Shown here one piece after another: positions 34,351 to 44,051 of a stretch of 64,000 bases of DNA. This DNA is from Desulfonema magnum. Lineage in GTDB: Bacteria; Desulfobacterota; Desulfobacteria; Desulfobacterales; 4be13. The translations under genes and the position numbers were made by a program. The first letter of the stretch is position 1; every line of letters starts with the position of its first letter. The DNA lies in NCBI RefSeq assembly GCF_017377395.1, contig NZ_CP061800.1, positions 744,001 to 808,000 on the forward strand, read 5' to 3'. The notes under the pieces were generated by a model. The model worked only from the letters and a program-made list of their open reading frames with translations, was not told where the DNA came from and searched no databases.

Positions 34351-35769
34351 CTAACTAATGATAACCTTGTCAAGAAGTTCAATACTGTCAAGGGCTTTGC
34401 CCGAACCAATCGCCACTGTTGATAAAGGATTATCCGCGATTGTTATGGGAAGGCCGGTTTCCTCGCTGAGAAATTTGTCCAGATTCTTTAACAACGCGAC
34501 ACCGCCGGTTAATACAATTCCGCTTTTGACAACATCCGAAGCCAGTTCCTGGGGAGTGCGGTCCAGAACCAGTTTTATTGTTTCAAGAATGGCATTTATC
34601 TGATCGAATATTGCCTCCCGGATTTCCTCGGAATCAACAGAGAAAATTCTGGGTTTTCCCAACAAAAGGTCCCAGCCTTTGACTTCCATGACTTCGGAAA
34701 TTTTAGCCTCAGGATATGCGTTCCCAATTGTCTGCTTAATTTTTTCAGCTGTTTTTTCGCCAATGATAAAATTATATTTTTTTTTAAGATATCGGATAAT
34801 GGCATCATCCATCTTATCACCGGCCACCCTGAGCGATTTGCTGGAAACAATACCGGCAAGAGAGATCACCGCGACTTCTGTGGTGCCGCCGCCGATATCA
34901 ACCACCATATTGCATCGGGGTTCGGTAACTGCGAGATTCGCTCCGATTGCCGCGGCCATGGGTTCTTCAATGAGGAAGACTTCCCGGGCACCGGCCTGTT
35001 GAGCGGCCTGTCTGACCGCACGCTTTTCAACCGGGGTAATTCCGAAGGGAATTGCAATAATAACCCGCGGTCTGAAAAATGTGGCTCCGTCACGCGCTTT
35101 TCTTATAAAATGCTTCAGCATGGCTCCTGCTGCTTCAAAATCAGCAATCACTCCGTCCCGCATGGGACGAATGGCTTTGATATTCGCAGGTGTCTTGCCC
35201 AGCATTTTTTTCGCGTCCTTTCCAACCGCCAGAATCCGCCGCTCCATCCTGTTATCTGTGTATAACGCAATCACTGAAGGCTCATCAAGGACAATACCTT
35301 TTCGTTTCATGTAAACAAGGGTGTTCGCAGTGCCAAGATCAATGGCCAGGTCTTTTGAAAACAGGCTGAAAAAGGAATTCATCAGCCCGTAAGAGCGGAA
35401 ACCGGAAACAGACTTTGCACCGGTGTCCTTTTGGGACTTTGTTTTATGATTTTCCCTTGAATTTGCTGATATTTTTTCCTTCCCGACAGAGGTTTTCAGT
35501 TTCTGATAGCATTCAGAACAGATAATATAACTGTTATGTACATGCGGAGTCTCAAGTCTGCCTATCTTACGTTCGCAATTTTTACATATTCTCTGACAAT
35601 CTTTCTGAGTGTCTTCCTGCTTTTCTTGCGGATCAATCTTTGTCTGGGATTTCTTTTTTAAAAAAAAACGACTGTTACACTTAATACATCGCACATAAGC
35701 GCCCTTCTCAGGAATCTTCGAGTCTGGGACGTTATAGACAGTTTCACATTTCAGGCATCGGACTTTCAT
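34351..35769 (-). CDS. MreB-like actin homologue with N-terminal zinc ribbons, copy 2
   Basis: 472 residues. It begins with an MJ0042-type zinc ribbon (MKVRCLKCETVYNVPDSKIP...VRCIKCNSRFFLKKK), then a second four-cysteine ribbon (CKNCERKIGR...IICSECYQKL), a polar linker, and an MreB core very like copy 1 (KDLAIDLGTANTLVYMK, NMVVDIGGGTTEVAVISLAG, GIVLTGGVALLKNLDKFL). Zinc ribbons of this type usually occur in membrane-linked or regulatory proteins; fusion to MreB is unusual. It may link filament assembly to redox or metal state or to a partner. Two genes in tandem suggest duplication followed by N-terminal change. Confidence 0.88.
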   Translation of the reverse strand: MKVRCLKCETVYNVPDSKIPEKGAYVRCIKCNSRFFLKKKSQTKIDPQEKQEDTQKDCQRICKNCERKIGRLETPHVHNSYIICSECYQKLKTSVGKEKISANSRENHKTKSQKDTGAKSVSGFRSYGLMNSFFSLFSKDLAIDLGTANTLVYMKRKGIVLDEPSVIALYTDNRMERRILAVGKDAKKMLGKTPANIKAIRPMRDGVIADFEAAGAMLKHFIRKARDGATFFRPRVIIAIPFGITPVEKRAVRQAAQQAGAREVFLIEEPMAAAIGANLAVTEPRCNMVVDIGGGTTEVAVISLAGIVSSKSLRVAGDKMDDAIIRYLKKKYNFIIGEKTAEKIKQTIGNAYPEAKISEVMEVKGWDLLLGKPRIFSVDSEEIREAIFDQINAILETIKLVLDRTPQELASDVVKSGIVLTGGVALLKNLDKFLSEETGLPITIADNPLSTVAIGSGKALDSIELLDKVIIS

Positions 35770-36055
35770 TAATTATCACTCCTATTTTTTTAAAAATAGG
35801 TCAGAAGGACATATTTACAAGGTATTTATTTCATAAAGCAAGGGAATAATTCAATGGGGCGGAAAGAGTATTTCCAGGTGGCAATATTCCCCTTCTCCGG
35901 CAGAGGGATTCTTTTTTCTGCCATCCATTCGTTGTGAAAGCGGTTGTCCTGATCTAAGCGCTTTAAAGAATTCATTTTTTGCTATTATTTTTTCCATCTG
36001 TTGTTCCCTCCCAATACTGTTGACTTAAGCGTAAGCGGATTTTCCGGTGTTTTCT

Positions 36056-36113
36056 CCGGAGTGCGAAAAATGCTTTTTCGCAGGCGAAAAAATATAATTT
36101 TTGCACTCCGGAT
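36056..36113. repeat. CCGGAGTGCGAAAAA repeat, copy 2
   Basis: Closely matches 32380-32437 over the arms and the inner AAAATGCTTTTTCGCA. It lies in the 710-base gap 35770-36479, which has no supported gene. A CTTCGACAAG...CTTGTCGAAG inverted pair (36163-36228) is also present. Confidence 0.6.
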
Positions 36114-36372
36114 CCTTTCGGAACTGCCTGAGTCAGCAGCATTGCCCTTCCCTTCCTCCCTTCGACAAGCTCAGGGAACGCCGTGATGTGCCTGCCGAAA
36201 ATAAGGCAGTGCCCTGAACTTGTCGAAGGCCAATCGGTTTTCAGAAAACATGAATTCAGTTTATAAAATATATATTGTTTATTTAATGGCTTAATACTTG
36301 ACATAATCTCTTGGTTTCCTTATATACACAAAAATTAATTATTATTTTTTATTTTACCGTGAAAATACATTC

Positions 36373-36438
36373 TGAAAAGCCGGGTTTTTTATATGAAAAT
36401 ATTTTCATGACCGGGGGCGAAAAACCCGGCTTTTTCAT
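36373..36438. terminator. AAAGCCGGGTTTTT hairpin before ABC binding-protein gene
   Basis: Arms GAAAAGCCGGGTTTTT and AAAAACCCGGCTTTTTC with a loop of about 33 bases. It resembles a bidirectional terminator and shares arms with 16501-16558. Confidence 0.5.
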
Positions 36439-36479
36439 GAGTGTTTATTTCTGATAAAGTATAACAGAAAGGAATTTTT

Positions 36480-37697
36480 ATGAAAAAATTTTATTGGCTG
36501 ATCATTTGTCTGACAGCGGGGTTTGTTTTGTTTTTCATCGGAACCCCGGTCCATGCGGCTAAGGCGATAAAAGTAGGGATTGTGGATTGTTACAGCGGTC
36601 CCCCCAGCACATATACCAATGATGTCCGGGATGCGTTCAAACTGGCAACAGATAAAATCAATGAAAAAGGCGGCGTTCTTGGCAGAAAAATTGAGTTTGT
36701 CACACGGGACAGCAAATTTAAAGTGGATATCGGACTGAGTGCGGCAAAAGAGCTGATTATGAGGGAAGAGGTGGATATCCTTATGGGAACCATCAACAGC
36801 AGTCTTGCGCTGGGAATTTCCGATCTGGCCAAAAAAGAAAAAATCCCTTTTCTTGTCACGTTTTCAAAAAGCGCAAAGATTACCGGGGAAAAAGGACACC
36901 GTTACGTTTTTTCCATGAATGAAAACACGATAATGGCAGGAAAAGCAGGGGCCGCGGGGCTGGCAAAACATCCATATGTCAGATACTGGATTGCCGGTGA
37001 TGATTATGAATATGGTCATGCCATTGCTGACGGTGTTTGGAAGAATCTGAAACAACTGAAGCCGGATGTCCAAAAGCTGGGTGAATCCTGGTGGAAGGTG
37101 GGAGAGCCGGATTTCACCCCCTATATCACAGCCATTCTTTCCGCAAAACCGGACGCGGTGATCGTGGCCACAGGGGGACGGGATTGTGTGCCGTTTCTGA
37201 AGGCAGCCCGGGCCACAGGGTTTAACAAACAGGTCCCTTTCTATATGCACACGGCCACGGAGTTATCTACTCTGATGCCACTTGGCTCTGAAGCCCCGGA
37301 AGGGGTTATCGGAACCTCAAACTACCATTTTTATTTCCCGGACACGCCCGAAAACAAGGCATTTGCCAAAGATTTCAAAGATGCTTATGGCAGATACCCT
37401 AAAGTCGGCGCTCTGTACGGCTATATCACGGCCACGTTTATTGCAAAAGCTTATGAAAAAGCAGGTAAGGCTGATACTGAAAAATTCATTGACGCGCTTG
37501 AAGGCATGAGTGTTGACAGTCCCGTGGGTCCCCTGAAGATGCGGGCCTATGATCATCAGGTCATGTTTCCCATGTTCATGGGGCTGACTAAAAAATCACC
37601 GGAACATGAGTTCCTCATGGCCACAGATATTGTCACCATCCCCGGTGATGTGGTCATGCCGACCATTGAGGAAATCAAAAAGGCACGGTGCAAATGA
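36480..37697 (+). CDS. Branched-chain amino acid-type ABC transporter binding protein
   Basis: 405 residues with a Sec signal peptide (MKKFYWLIICLTAGFVLFF..., cleavage near VHA/AK at residue 26). The LivJ/periplasmic type I fold is clear: IKVGIVDCYSGPPSTYTNDV, KINEKGGVLGRKIEFVTRDS, VDILMGTINSSLALGISDLA and PDAVIVATGGRDCVPFLKAA. Ligands of this family include branched amino acids, amides, urea and aromatics. It is followed after 238 bases by one LivH-type permease. GAAAGGA precedes the ATG. Confidence 0.92.
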   Translation: MKKFYWLIICLTAGFVLFFIGTPVHAAKAIKVGIVDCYSGPPSTYTNDVRDAFKLATDKINEKGGVLGRKIEFVTRDSKFKVDIGLSAAKELIMREEVDILMGTINSSLALGISDLAKKEKIPFLVTFSKSAKITGEKGHRYVFSMNENTIMAGKAGAAGLAKHPYVRYWIAGDDYEYGHAIADGVWKNLKQLKPDVQKLGESWWKVGEPDFTPYITAILSAKPDAVIVATGGRDCVPFLKAARATGFNKQVPFYMHTATELSTLMPLGSEAPEGVIGTSNYHFYFPDTPENKAFAKDFKDAYGRYPKVGALYGYITATFIAKAYEKAGKADTEKFIDALEGMSVDSPVGPLKMRAYDHQVMFPMFMGLTKKSPEHEFLMATDIVTIPGDVVMPTIEEIKKARCK

Positions 37698-37754
37698 TGG
37701 CGTATGGCTGATTGGTGAAACTGTGTCTGAATAATATTTCCGTGCGTTCAGATC

Positions 37755-37787
37755 AGACTTCCGAAGTTTCAAAAACTTCGGAAGTCT
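37755..37787. repeat. 33-bp palindrome, AGACTTCCGAAG variant
   Basis: Third member of the family at 13871 and 29507, with centre GTTTCAAAAAC. It lies between binding-protein and permease genes and may give differential expression. Confidence 0.7.
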
Positions 37788-37935
37788 CAGCAGATCGAAA
37801 ATTTTCGGAAAACGCCCTGAAAGGGCGATTTATTACAGTCCGGGGCAAAACCCCGGGTGATGAGAATCCGTGTCCGTCCGTCCCTGTTAAAAACTGCACA
37901 TCACATTAAAAAAACTTTTCAAACTGTATCAACCT

Positions 37936-38832
37936 ATGGAATTTACATCAAACATAACATTTATAGCACTGTGCCAGCAACTGCTGGTCGGTCTGAGCAG
38001 AACAACAATTTTGTTTATTGTTGCTTCCGGTCTGAGCCTGGTTCTCGGGGTTCTCAGAATTCCGAATATTTCCCACGGCTCTCTCTATATGATCGGCGCG
38101 TTTCTGACTTATTCAATTTCCACATTCTTTGGCGGCGGCCCGACCGGCTTCTGGCTGGCGATGATCTTAGCCCCGTTGAGCGTGGCCCTGATCAGCTTCA
38201 TCATGGAACGGGGGCTTTTTTGCCATCTCTATGAAAGAGAACATCTGATGTTGCTCTTGTTCACGTTCTCATTTATGCTTGTATTCGGCGATGTGGTAAA
38301 AATTGTGTGGGGGTCAGACTATCGCTCCCTGTCCCCGCCGGAGATATTCCAAGGGTCTGTTTCAGTTTTCGGACTCCCTTTCCCCCGGTATAATCTTTTC
38401 CTCCTTGTCATTGGTCCCTTAGTGGCACTGGGGTTATGGCTTCTGACCAATAAGACAAAGATCGGCAAAATTTCCCGTGCGGCAGCCGTTGACAGAGAAA
38501 TGGTCGGGGCAATCGGCATCAACGTGAGCTGGGTGTTTGCCGAAGTGTTCGTTATCGGATGCTTTCTTGCCGGTCTTGGCGGCGCACTGGTTGCTCCGAC
38601 ACAGAATATCACCCAGGGCATGGATCATTCGATTATCATCGAAGCGTTTCTGATTGTCATTATCGGGGGACTGGGAAATATATGGGGCGCATTGCTGGGC
38701 GCACTGATTTTTGGCCTGACCGATTCTGTGGGAATTCTTGTGTGGCCCCAGTTTGCCATAGTATTTCCTTATGTGGCAGTGGTTATTGTTTTGACATTTC
38801 GTCCGAAAGGACTTCTGAAGTCTGTATGGTGA
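37936..38832 (+). CDS. livH: LivH-type ABC transporter permease
   Basis: 298 residues, about eight membrane helices. It has the LivH hallmarks GLSLVLGVLRIPNISHGSLYMIGAF near the N-terminus, AAAVDREMVGAIGINVSWVF, and FLAGLGGALVAP...FLIVIIGGLGNIWGALLGAL, the EAA-like loop for the ATPase. The LivM permease and the LivG/LivF ATPases that normally follow are absent; the next gene is unrelated and on the other strand. It therefore depends on subunits elsewhere or the locus is decayed. The start ATG 37936 has no clear ribosome-binding site. Confidence 0.9.
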   Translation: MEFTSNITFIALCQQLLVGLSRTTILFIVASGLSLVLGVLRIPNISHGSLYMIGAFLTYSISTFFGGGPTGFWLAMILAPLSVALISFIMERGLFCHLYEREHLMLLLFTFSFMLVFGDVVKIVWGSDYRSLSPPEIFQGSVSVFGLPFPRYNLFLLVIGPLVALGLWLLTNKTKIGKISRAAAVDREMVGAIGINVSWVFAEVFVIGCFLAGLGGALVAPTQNITQGMDHSIIIEAFLIVIIGGLGNIWGALLGALIFGLTDSVGILVWPQFAIVFPYVAVVIVLTFRPKGLLKSVW

Positions 38833-38846
38833 TCAGAAACAGAAGG

Positions 38847-38934
38847 TCCGGAGTGCCAAACTTACAGTTTGGCAGCATATTTCATACCCGGAAACTTCGC
38901 CACCTTTGCCAAACTGTAAGTTCGGCACTCCGGA
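38847..38934. repeat. Double GCCAAAC palindrome after livH
   Basis: CCGGAGTGCCAAAC...GTTTGGC and GCCAAACTGTAAGTTCGGC...CTCCGG form an outer inverted repeat, as at 21504-21566. Confidence 0.65.
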
Positions 38935-39014
38935 ATGGCCATATGCTGAACAAATTTACAAACGCCTAAGAGCTGCCGCCTCACGTCATTTCAGGAAATC
39001 TCCGCGCGTCGGCG

Positions 39015-40004
39015 CTATCCCCCTATTTTAGCTTCCTCATTTATCGCTGCTTTCCATTCCTGGGTATTGATCATCATTGACCTCAGAAGCTCCTGTGCAT
39101 TTTTATGACCCAGCTGGGCCGCAGCCGTGAGATCATTCACGGAACGCGGATGATTGCCAAGTTTTTTATGAATGATTCCGCGATAATAATAAGCCAGTTT
39201 TGATTTCGGATTTAAGTCAATTGCATTGCTGAAGAGACTTAATGCTTCTTGAAAATTACCAGCACGGTATAAGGTCTGGCCCTTTCTGAGCCAATCTGAT
39301 TCACTTGTCAGAGGAATGGCAGACAACCCTCCGAGAATGACTCCGCAGTGTTTACAAATTCTGGCATTTGGCAAGACCCATTTTGTACATTCAGGACATC
39401 TTTTCATATTTGCTGACATACTCAGCTCTGTTTTTTCCTTTATTTTTTTTTTGACTGTGATCACATAGTTATCCATTATTCGCTGTAAAAACAGGGCAAA
39501 AGGGTTTTCATCTATTTTATAGATGGTGATCTGATGCTTGATTTCCTGTTGAACAATTTCCTGATTTTCTTTGATATCCGGAAGAATAAGAGAAAACTCG
39601 GCCAGTAAGTCTATGATCTGGCCGTATTTGTCAAGCTGCAAGTTTTCTATCGCAGCAGTCTTTTCCATCTCTTTTTTAATATTTTCAAGCTTGAAATATT
39701 CCAAAGCGTTTTTAATGAGGGTCTGTGTGCCGTCCCGGATGGTTTTTTCAAGGGTTGTCGTATCATGTTCCTTTTTTAGCTGATGTATTTTTTTCTTATA
39801 TGTCCTTTTTAAGCAGTCCATTTTTCCGTTATATTCTCTTTCCGTCTCTTTTCTTGTAATAATGAACGTGATTAATAAAGAAAGTGCGTAAGACAGCACT
39901 ACGGACATAAAGGATGTATATGATCCGGGCACCTTAAAGAAAATATATGCTGAAATACTGATGCCTGCTAAACCCACAGTAATCAAACTCACACAGAAAT
40001 TCAT
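39015..40004 (-). CDS. Membrane-anchored coiled-coil, zinc-ribbon and TPR protein
   Basis: 329 residues. Two N-terminal membrane helices (residues about 3-22 and 31-50), a basic/acidic coiled-coil region (about 55-130), then a short zinc ribbon CPECTKWVLPNARICKHCG (about residue 208) and two to three TPR motifs (WLRKGQTLYRAGNFQEALSLF, AYYYRGIIHKKLGNHPRSV). The last part (AAQLGHKNAQELLRS) resembles a Sel1/TPR cap. It is probably a scaffold at the cytoplasmic face. No enzyme motif is visible and no named family is recognised. Confidence 0.7.
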   Translation of the reverse strand: MNFCVSLITVGLAGISISAYIFFKVPGSYTSFMSVVLSYALSLLITFIITRKETEREYNGKMDCLKRTYKKKIHQLKKEHDTTTLEKTIRDGTQTLIKNALEYFKLENIKKEMEKTAAIENLQLDKYGQIIDLLAEFSLILPDIKENQEIVQQEIKHQITIYKIDENPFALFLQRIMDNYVITVKKKIKEKTELSMSANMKRCPECTKWVLPNARICKHCGVILGGLSAIPLTSESDWLRKGQTLYRAGNFQEALSLFSNAIDLNPKSKLAYYYRGIIHKKLGNHPRSVNDLTAAAQLGHKNAQELLRSMMINTQEWKAAINEEAKIGG

Positions 40005-40720
40005 AGAATATCTCCCAAAAGGTAAAGTATTTTATTAAAATAAGTTACCAAAATTTTTATTTTCATTTTTATTTTCATTTTCATCGGATATTAAATATAA
40101 CTTTCTGGTATTGCTTTATAACATTATAAATATTCATTTCTGATCTGTAGAAACACTTTTAACCATAACAGATATCGCACAATGCCCGTGGATAAATCTG
40201 TATTCTCACAAATAAGAACTGAGTAATTTATTTATTGGGAAATCCTTAAAAAAAATCTCTGAACCGATTCAGGTGTGTGATATCTGAATAAAGCATCCGC
40301 ATCTGGCAGAGCAGCTTCTCTTCTGGCTGACATGATGTTTGTTCTGCCGCGCCGGAAAGGAAAGTACAGGACATATGACCCTCTGTTACTCATTACAACC
40401 AACCGGATAAATTATTTACACTCTGTTCCCTAGTGTTTTTGATAAATGATAAATATTAATTAGTTAGTTTTTCTCTTAATGCAGGCTTGATTTTATTCGT
40501 AGTTGTTTCTGTCGGGGATAAATCTCATCTGAAACAGGAATGTAAGCAACAGCCTTATATTTTTTTGAGAAAATAATAGTATTTTATCGGATGTTTCAAT
40601 ACTTTCATTTCATAAAACAGTGGGATAAGTCAATAGGGTGGAGGGAGTATTCGAGGGTAGAAATATTCTCTGTTCAGACAGATTTTTTTATACAGGGCGC
40701 AATCAGTCCCGCAGACTATT
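40005..40720. other. AT-rich gap, no supported gene
   Basis: About 700 bases without an open frame of note or clear repeat. I see nothing specific until the tandem block starts. Confidence 0.5.
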
Positions 40721-40730
40721 TGTGGCTTTG

Positions 40731-41340
40731 CGGCTGATTTTTTCGGATGTGTGAAAAGCGGAACCTGCCATTTTTTTTGCCACGAAGACACGAAGCTACG
40801 AAGTTTCACGAAGTCTCTTTGCGGTTCCTTTGTGTCTTTGTGGCTGATTTTTTCGGATGTGTGAAAAGCGGAACCGGCCATTTTTTTTGCCACGAAGACA
40901 CGAAGCTACGAAGTTTCACGAAGTCTCTTTGTGGTTCCTTTGTGTCTTTGTGACTTTGCGGGTGATTTTTTCGGATGTGTGAAAAGCGGAACCTGCCATT
41001 TTTTTTGCCACGAAGACACGAAGGCACGAAGTTTCACGAAGTCTCTTTGTGGTTCCTTTGTGTCTTTGTGACTTTGCGGGTGATTTTTTCGGATGTGTGA
41101 AAAGCGGAACCTGCCATTTTTTTTGCCACGAAGACACGAAGGCACGAAGTTTCACGAAGTCTCTTTGTGGTTCCTTTGTGTCTTTGTGTCTTTGCGGCTG
41201 ATTTTTTCGGATGTGTGAAAAGCGGAACCTGCCATTTTTTTTGCCACGAAGACACGAAGCTACGAAGTTTCACGAAGTCTCTTTGTGGTTCCTTTGTGTC
41301 TTTGTGTCTTTGTGGCTAATTTTTTCGGATGTGTAAAAGG
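40731..41340. repeat. 118-bp tandem repeat block, about five copies
   Basis: The anchor TTTCGGATGTG recurs at 40741, 40851, 40969, 41087, 41205 and 41323, giving steps of 110, then 118 four times. Each unit contains GCCACGAAGACACGAAG and a near copy with AAGTTTCACGAAG, i.e. smaller CACGAAG heptamers. Minus-strand open frames through the units are by-products of the repeat. Copies differ by only a few bases, so expansion is recent. Confidence 0.85.
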
Positions 41341-41360
41341 TGGGACACATCCAAAAAATA

Positions 41361-41391
41361 TCTGTAAAAAACTTTTGCTCAGGTACTTACG
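41361..41391 (-). repeat. Dispersed repeat TAAGTACCTGAGCAAAAG, copy 3
   Basis: Begins at the TAA stop of the YcaO gene. Diverged copy of 16581 and 31332. Confidence 0.55.
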
Positions 41392-43120
41392 CTGTCTGCT
41401 GTAACTTATGAAGATTTTCTTTGGCAAAGTCTATTGAGGGGTCTATGGTCAGCGCCATCATATAATATTCAATTGCTTTTTCCTTTTCTCCCATATCCCG
41501 ATAATTTGAGGCAATGTTTGCATAATCAATGGCCGATGTCGGATCAAGCTGAATCACTTTTTGAAAACATTCTATGGCTTTTTCATGTTCTCTGAGTTTG
41601 AAATGACAAAATCCCATCAAGTTAGGGATATCTGTTCGTTCCGTATCAAATTTCTCTCCCTCTGTGAGTATGTCAAGGGCGCGTCGGTATTCCCCCATCT
41701 CTTTCAGGCAGACCCCCATATAAGAATAAATGCTGGGGATATCCTGCTCATTCGGATCAAGTCCGCGGGCCTGATCAAAATATTTCAGGGCCGTTTCCAG
41801 GTCATTCATGGACAGGTAACATGACCCGATATAGAATTTAATATAGTATTTTCCGGGAAGCATCTGTTCTATTTTTTTAAGTTCCGGGATGGCTTGTTCA
41901 GGAGTACTGTTTTCGGTGATCAGTTTGGCGGAAAACATTCCCACGCTGGTTCCCAAAGCACGTTCTCTGAAATATGCCCCCGGTATAATGGTATAGAAGG
42001 CAGGGATTTCCAGCAAAGGATGCGTGATATTTATCGTAAAGACTTCCATTCCTTTTTTTTCCAGGGCCGCAATGCAGTTCCGAACCTCGGTTTTTATATT
42101 ATTATCCGAAATATCCGGAAGGTCTGTGATATCAGTTTCATTTCCGGGGTTGGTTACAAATTCGGCCTCCTCAATATTTGTGAACTTGGGAAGCCCGCTT
42201 GCCACATAATTGGACCCCGTGTTAAAATCACCGGCCAGTTGCGCTGCTTCGGTAAGTGCCCGGCTTAACGCCTTTTTCGGATCAGGGGTTGTGCCTGCTG
42301 TCCAGACGATCTCGCTTTTTTCCGGGAAAGTCGAAGGGTCATAAGCCAGAATCCCCACGGTGGGAATTCCCATATCAAGGGAAAAATCCGAAAGCCAGAA
42401 TTTTATGCCTATATTTCTGTATTTTTCTATCATTTCCGTAATCAGCGGATCCGTGGCCGAGTTTGCATTGATTAACGGCGTTTTCATCTGGTTCTGGCTG
42501 ATGACAGAGGAAACATGCCGTTCCACGACCTCACAGATACCCTGACTCAGCGCTTCTTCGGGACAGTTCCCCGCGGACGGGCCATTGAATTCATTAATGG
42601 TGAAGAACCAGTCAAACGGAATCAGGACCGCTTCATCCCGGGTGAGATTATAGCCCCATGTCCATCTCAGAGGAAGCTCTTCAAATATTTTTTGGGTAAT
42701 TTCCAAGTCTTCGGAATCATCATGCACTGATCGGGCAATCATATGAAAAGGAATGGCTTTATCTTTCAAGTTACGATATTTTTCCACAAAAAAGTTTTCC
42801 GGGTTTTGGCTGAAGCTGAAAAAACTGAATCGTTCAACCAGTTCCATCACAGCGCTGGCCTCGGCCTGTTCAGGGGTTCCGCCCTTTCCCATCTGCTTTT
42901 TGGTTCCGGTGACTGCCATTGCATCCTTGCCGCAGCTGCTGAAATAAACCGGAATACCTAATCTCCCGTTGTCAATTCTTACGGTATATTCCAAAATATC
43001 AAGGTCCAGGGCTTTTAATTTTTCCCTGAACCGCTTGACAGTCTCTTGGGGGGGTAATATTTTATCCTGATCAAAGGTGAATTTTTTAAAGGCATCATTT
43101 AATATGAGCTTGTGATTCAT
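41387..43120 (-). CDS. YcaO-domain protein with C-terminal TPR
   Basis: 577 residues. Residues about 35-380 form a YcaO domain: KGGTPEQAEASAVMELVERFSFF and NCPEEALSQGICEVVERHVSS carry the Glu/Arg pairs that bind Mg-ATP, and DPKKALSRALTEAAQL is the third conserved block. Residues about 420-575 are four to five TPRs (AIECFQKVIQLDPTSAIDYANIASNYRD). YcaO enzymes activate amide oxygens with ATP, giving azolines, thioamides or amidines, or assist ribosomal S12 methylthiolation. No precursor peptide, TfuA or dehydrogenase gene is visible nearby, so the target is open. GGAGG precedes the ATG. Confidence 0.88.
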   Translation of the reverse strand: MNHKLILNDAFKKFTFDQDKILPPQETVKRFREKLKALDLDILEYTVRIDNGRLGIPVYFSSCGKDAMAVTGTKKQMGKGGTPEQAEASAVMELVERFSFFSFSQNPENFFVEKYRNLKDKAIPFHMIARSVHDDSEDLEITQKIFEELPLRWTWGYNLTRDEAVLIPFDWFFTINEFNGPSAGNCPEEALSQGICEVVERHVSSVISQNQMKTPLINANSATDPLITEMIEKYRNIGIKFWLSDFSLDMGIPTVGILAYDPSTFPEKSEIVWTAGTTPDPKKALSRALTEAAQLAGDFNTGSNYVASGLPKFTNIEEAEFVTNPGNETDITDLPDISDNNIKTEVRNCIAALEKKGMEVFTINITHPLLEIPAFYTIIPGAYFRERALGTSVGMFSAKLITENSTPEQAIPELKKIEQMLPGKYYIKFYIGSCYLSMNDLETALKYFDQARGLDPNEQDIPSIYSYMGVCLKEMGEYRRALDILTEGEKFDTERTDIPNLMGFCHFKLREHEKAIECFQKVIQLDPTSAIDYANIASNYRDMGEKEKAIEYYMMALTIDPSIDFAKENLHKLQQTA

Positions 43121-43388
43121 TGTTTTCCTCCGTACAAATAATATGATTTAATCGGAAAGTCATAAGTTTTGCCAAATTTTTGAAGCACAACTGGGCAACG
43201 AATCGGAATGGTCCGTTTTCTGAATGTTATACTGGTGTTGCCGGTATTTATGATTTCAGTATGTTGTGATAACTTATGACCCCATGGGTTTTAAAAGGGT
43301 GATACTTTAAAGTCCGTGTTTTGTAAAGAGACGATTCAGATTTGTGGTGTTTATTAAAAATGCTGATACTCAATCTTCAAGTTTTTCC

Positions 43389-43472
43389 TGTCATTCCTGC
43401 GAAAGCAGGAATCCACAGTTCCCGGAATGTTGCATCAGCCAAAAACGGATTCCTGCTTTCACAGGAATGACA
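43389..43472. repeat. TGTCATTCCTGCGAAAGCAG inverted repeat
   Basis: Arms of 26 bases at 43389-43414 and 43447-43472, almost exact complements, each with its own inner CCTGC...GCAGG hairpin. This is a REP-like unit common in many genomes. The surrounding gap 43121-43769 has no supported gene. Confidence 0.65.
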
Positions 43473-43769
43473 AGCTTTTTGTTCGAATTGGGTCAAAAAA
43501 CTTGATCATCGAGTGATAATGAAAATTTTTCAGTCAGACTCAGATAAACAAATTGACAAGCGTTTTCCCCCAACATAAGAGGCTGAAAAAAATGAAACAG
43601 ACGGTCGCAGGGGTTTTTGGCGTAATATAAATAAATTCCAGGCATATAGCAATCATATCGGAACGCTCTGGAATGCGGGATGTGCGGATCATTTTTTTAA
43701 ATTTATTAAAAATGTGATTTTTGGGATTGACTTATTGTTTATAATTCGGTAAGTGAAAAAACACCTTGT

Positions 43770-43847
43770 GGGGATGTAGCTCAGTTTTGGGAGAGCGCAG
43801 CATTCGCATTGCTGAGGTCGGGGGTTCGAGTCCCCTCATCTCCACCA
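43770..43847 (+). tRNA. tRNA-Ala(CGC)
   Basis: The cloverleaf folds fully: acceptor GGGGATG/CATCTCC with one G-U pair, D arm GCTC/GAGC, anticodon stem CAGCA/TGCTG with loop TTCGCAT (anticodon CGC), T arm GGGGG-TTCGAGT-CCCCT, discriminator A and an encoded CCA. A TATAAT at 43738 may be its -10 element. It lies at the left border of the cassette-rich region. Confidence 0.93.
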
Positions 43848-44051
43848 ATCCACAAATCATCTCTTCCCACGCCAAGCCGGATAAACCGGAAATAACAAAT
43901 TATAAATTCCAAATCTCAAATAAATTCCAATTTCCAAATAAATTCCAAATTTCAATTCCGAATCCCGCATTGACTGGCTACCAGTAATTATATTATTTTG
44001 CTATTTGGAATACCACAGATAATGCCGTGAAATGAAAGCCGAAAAAAATAG

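Noticed and set aside
40731..41340. CRISPR or coding repeats (79-residue minus-strand frames)
   Set aside because: Whole 118-bp units repeat without unique spacers, and the frames simply read through each unit with no ribosome-binding site or family match.
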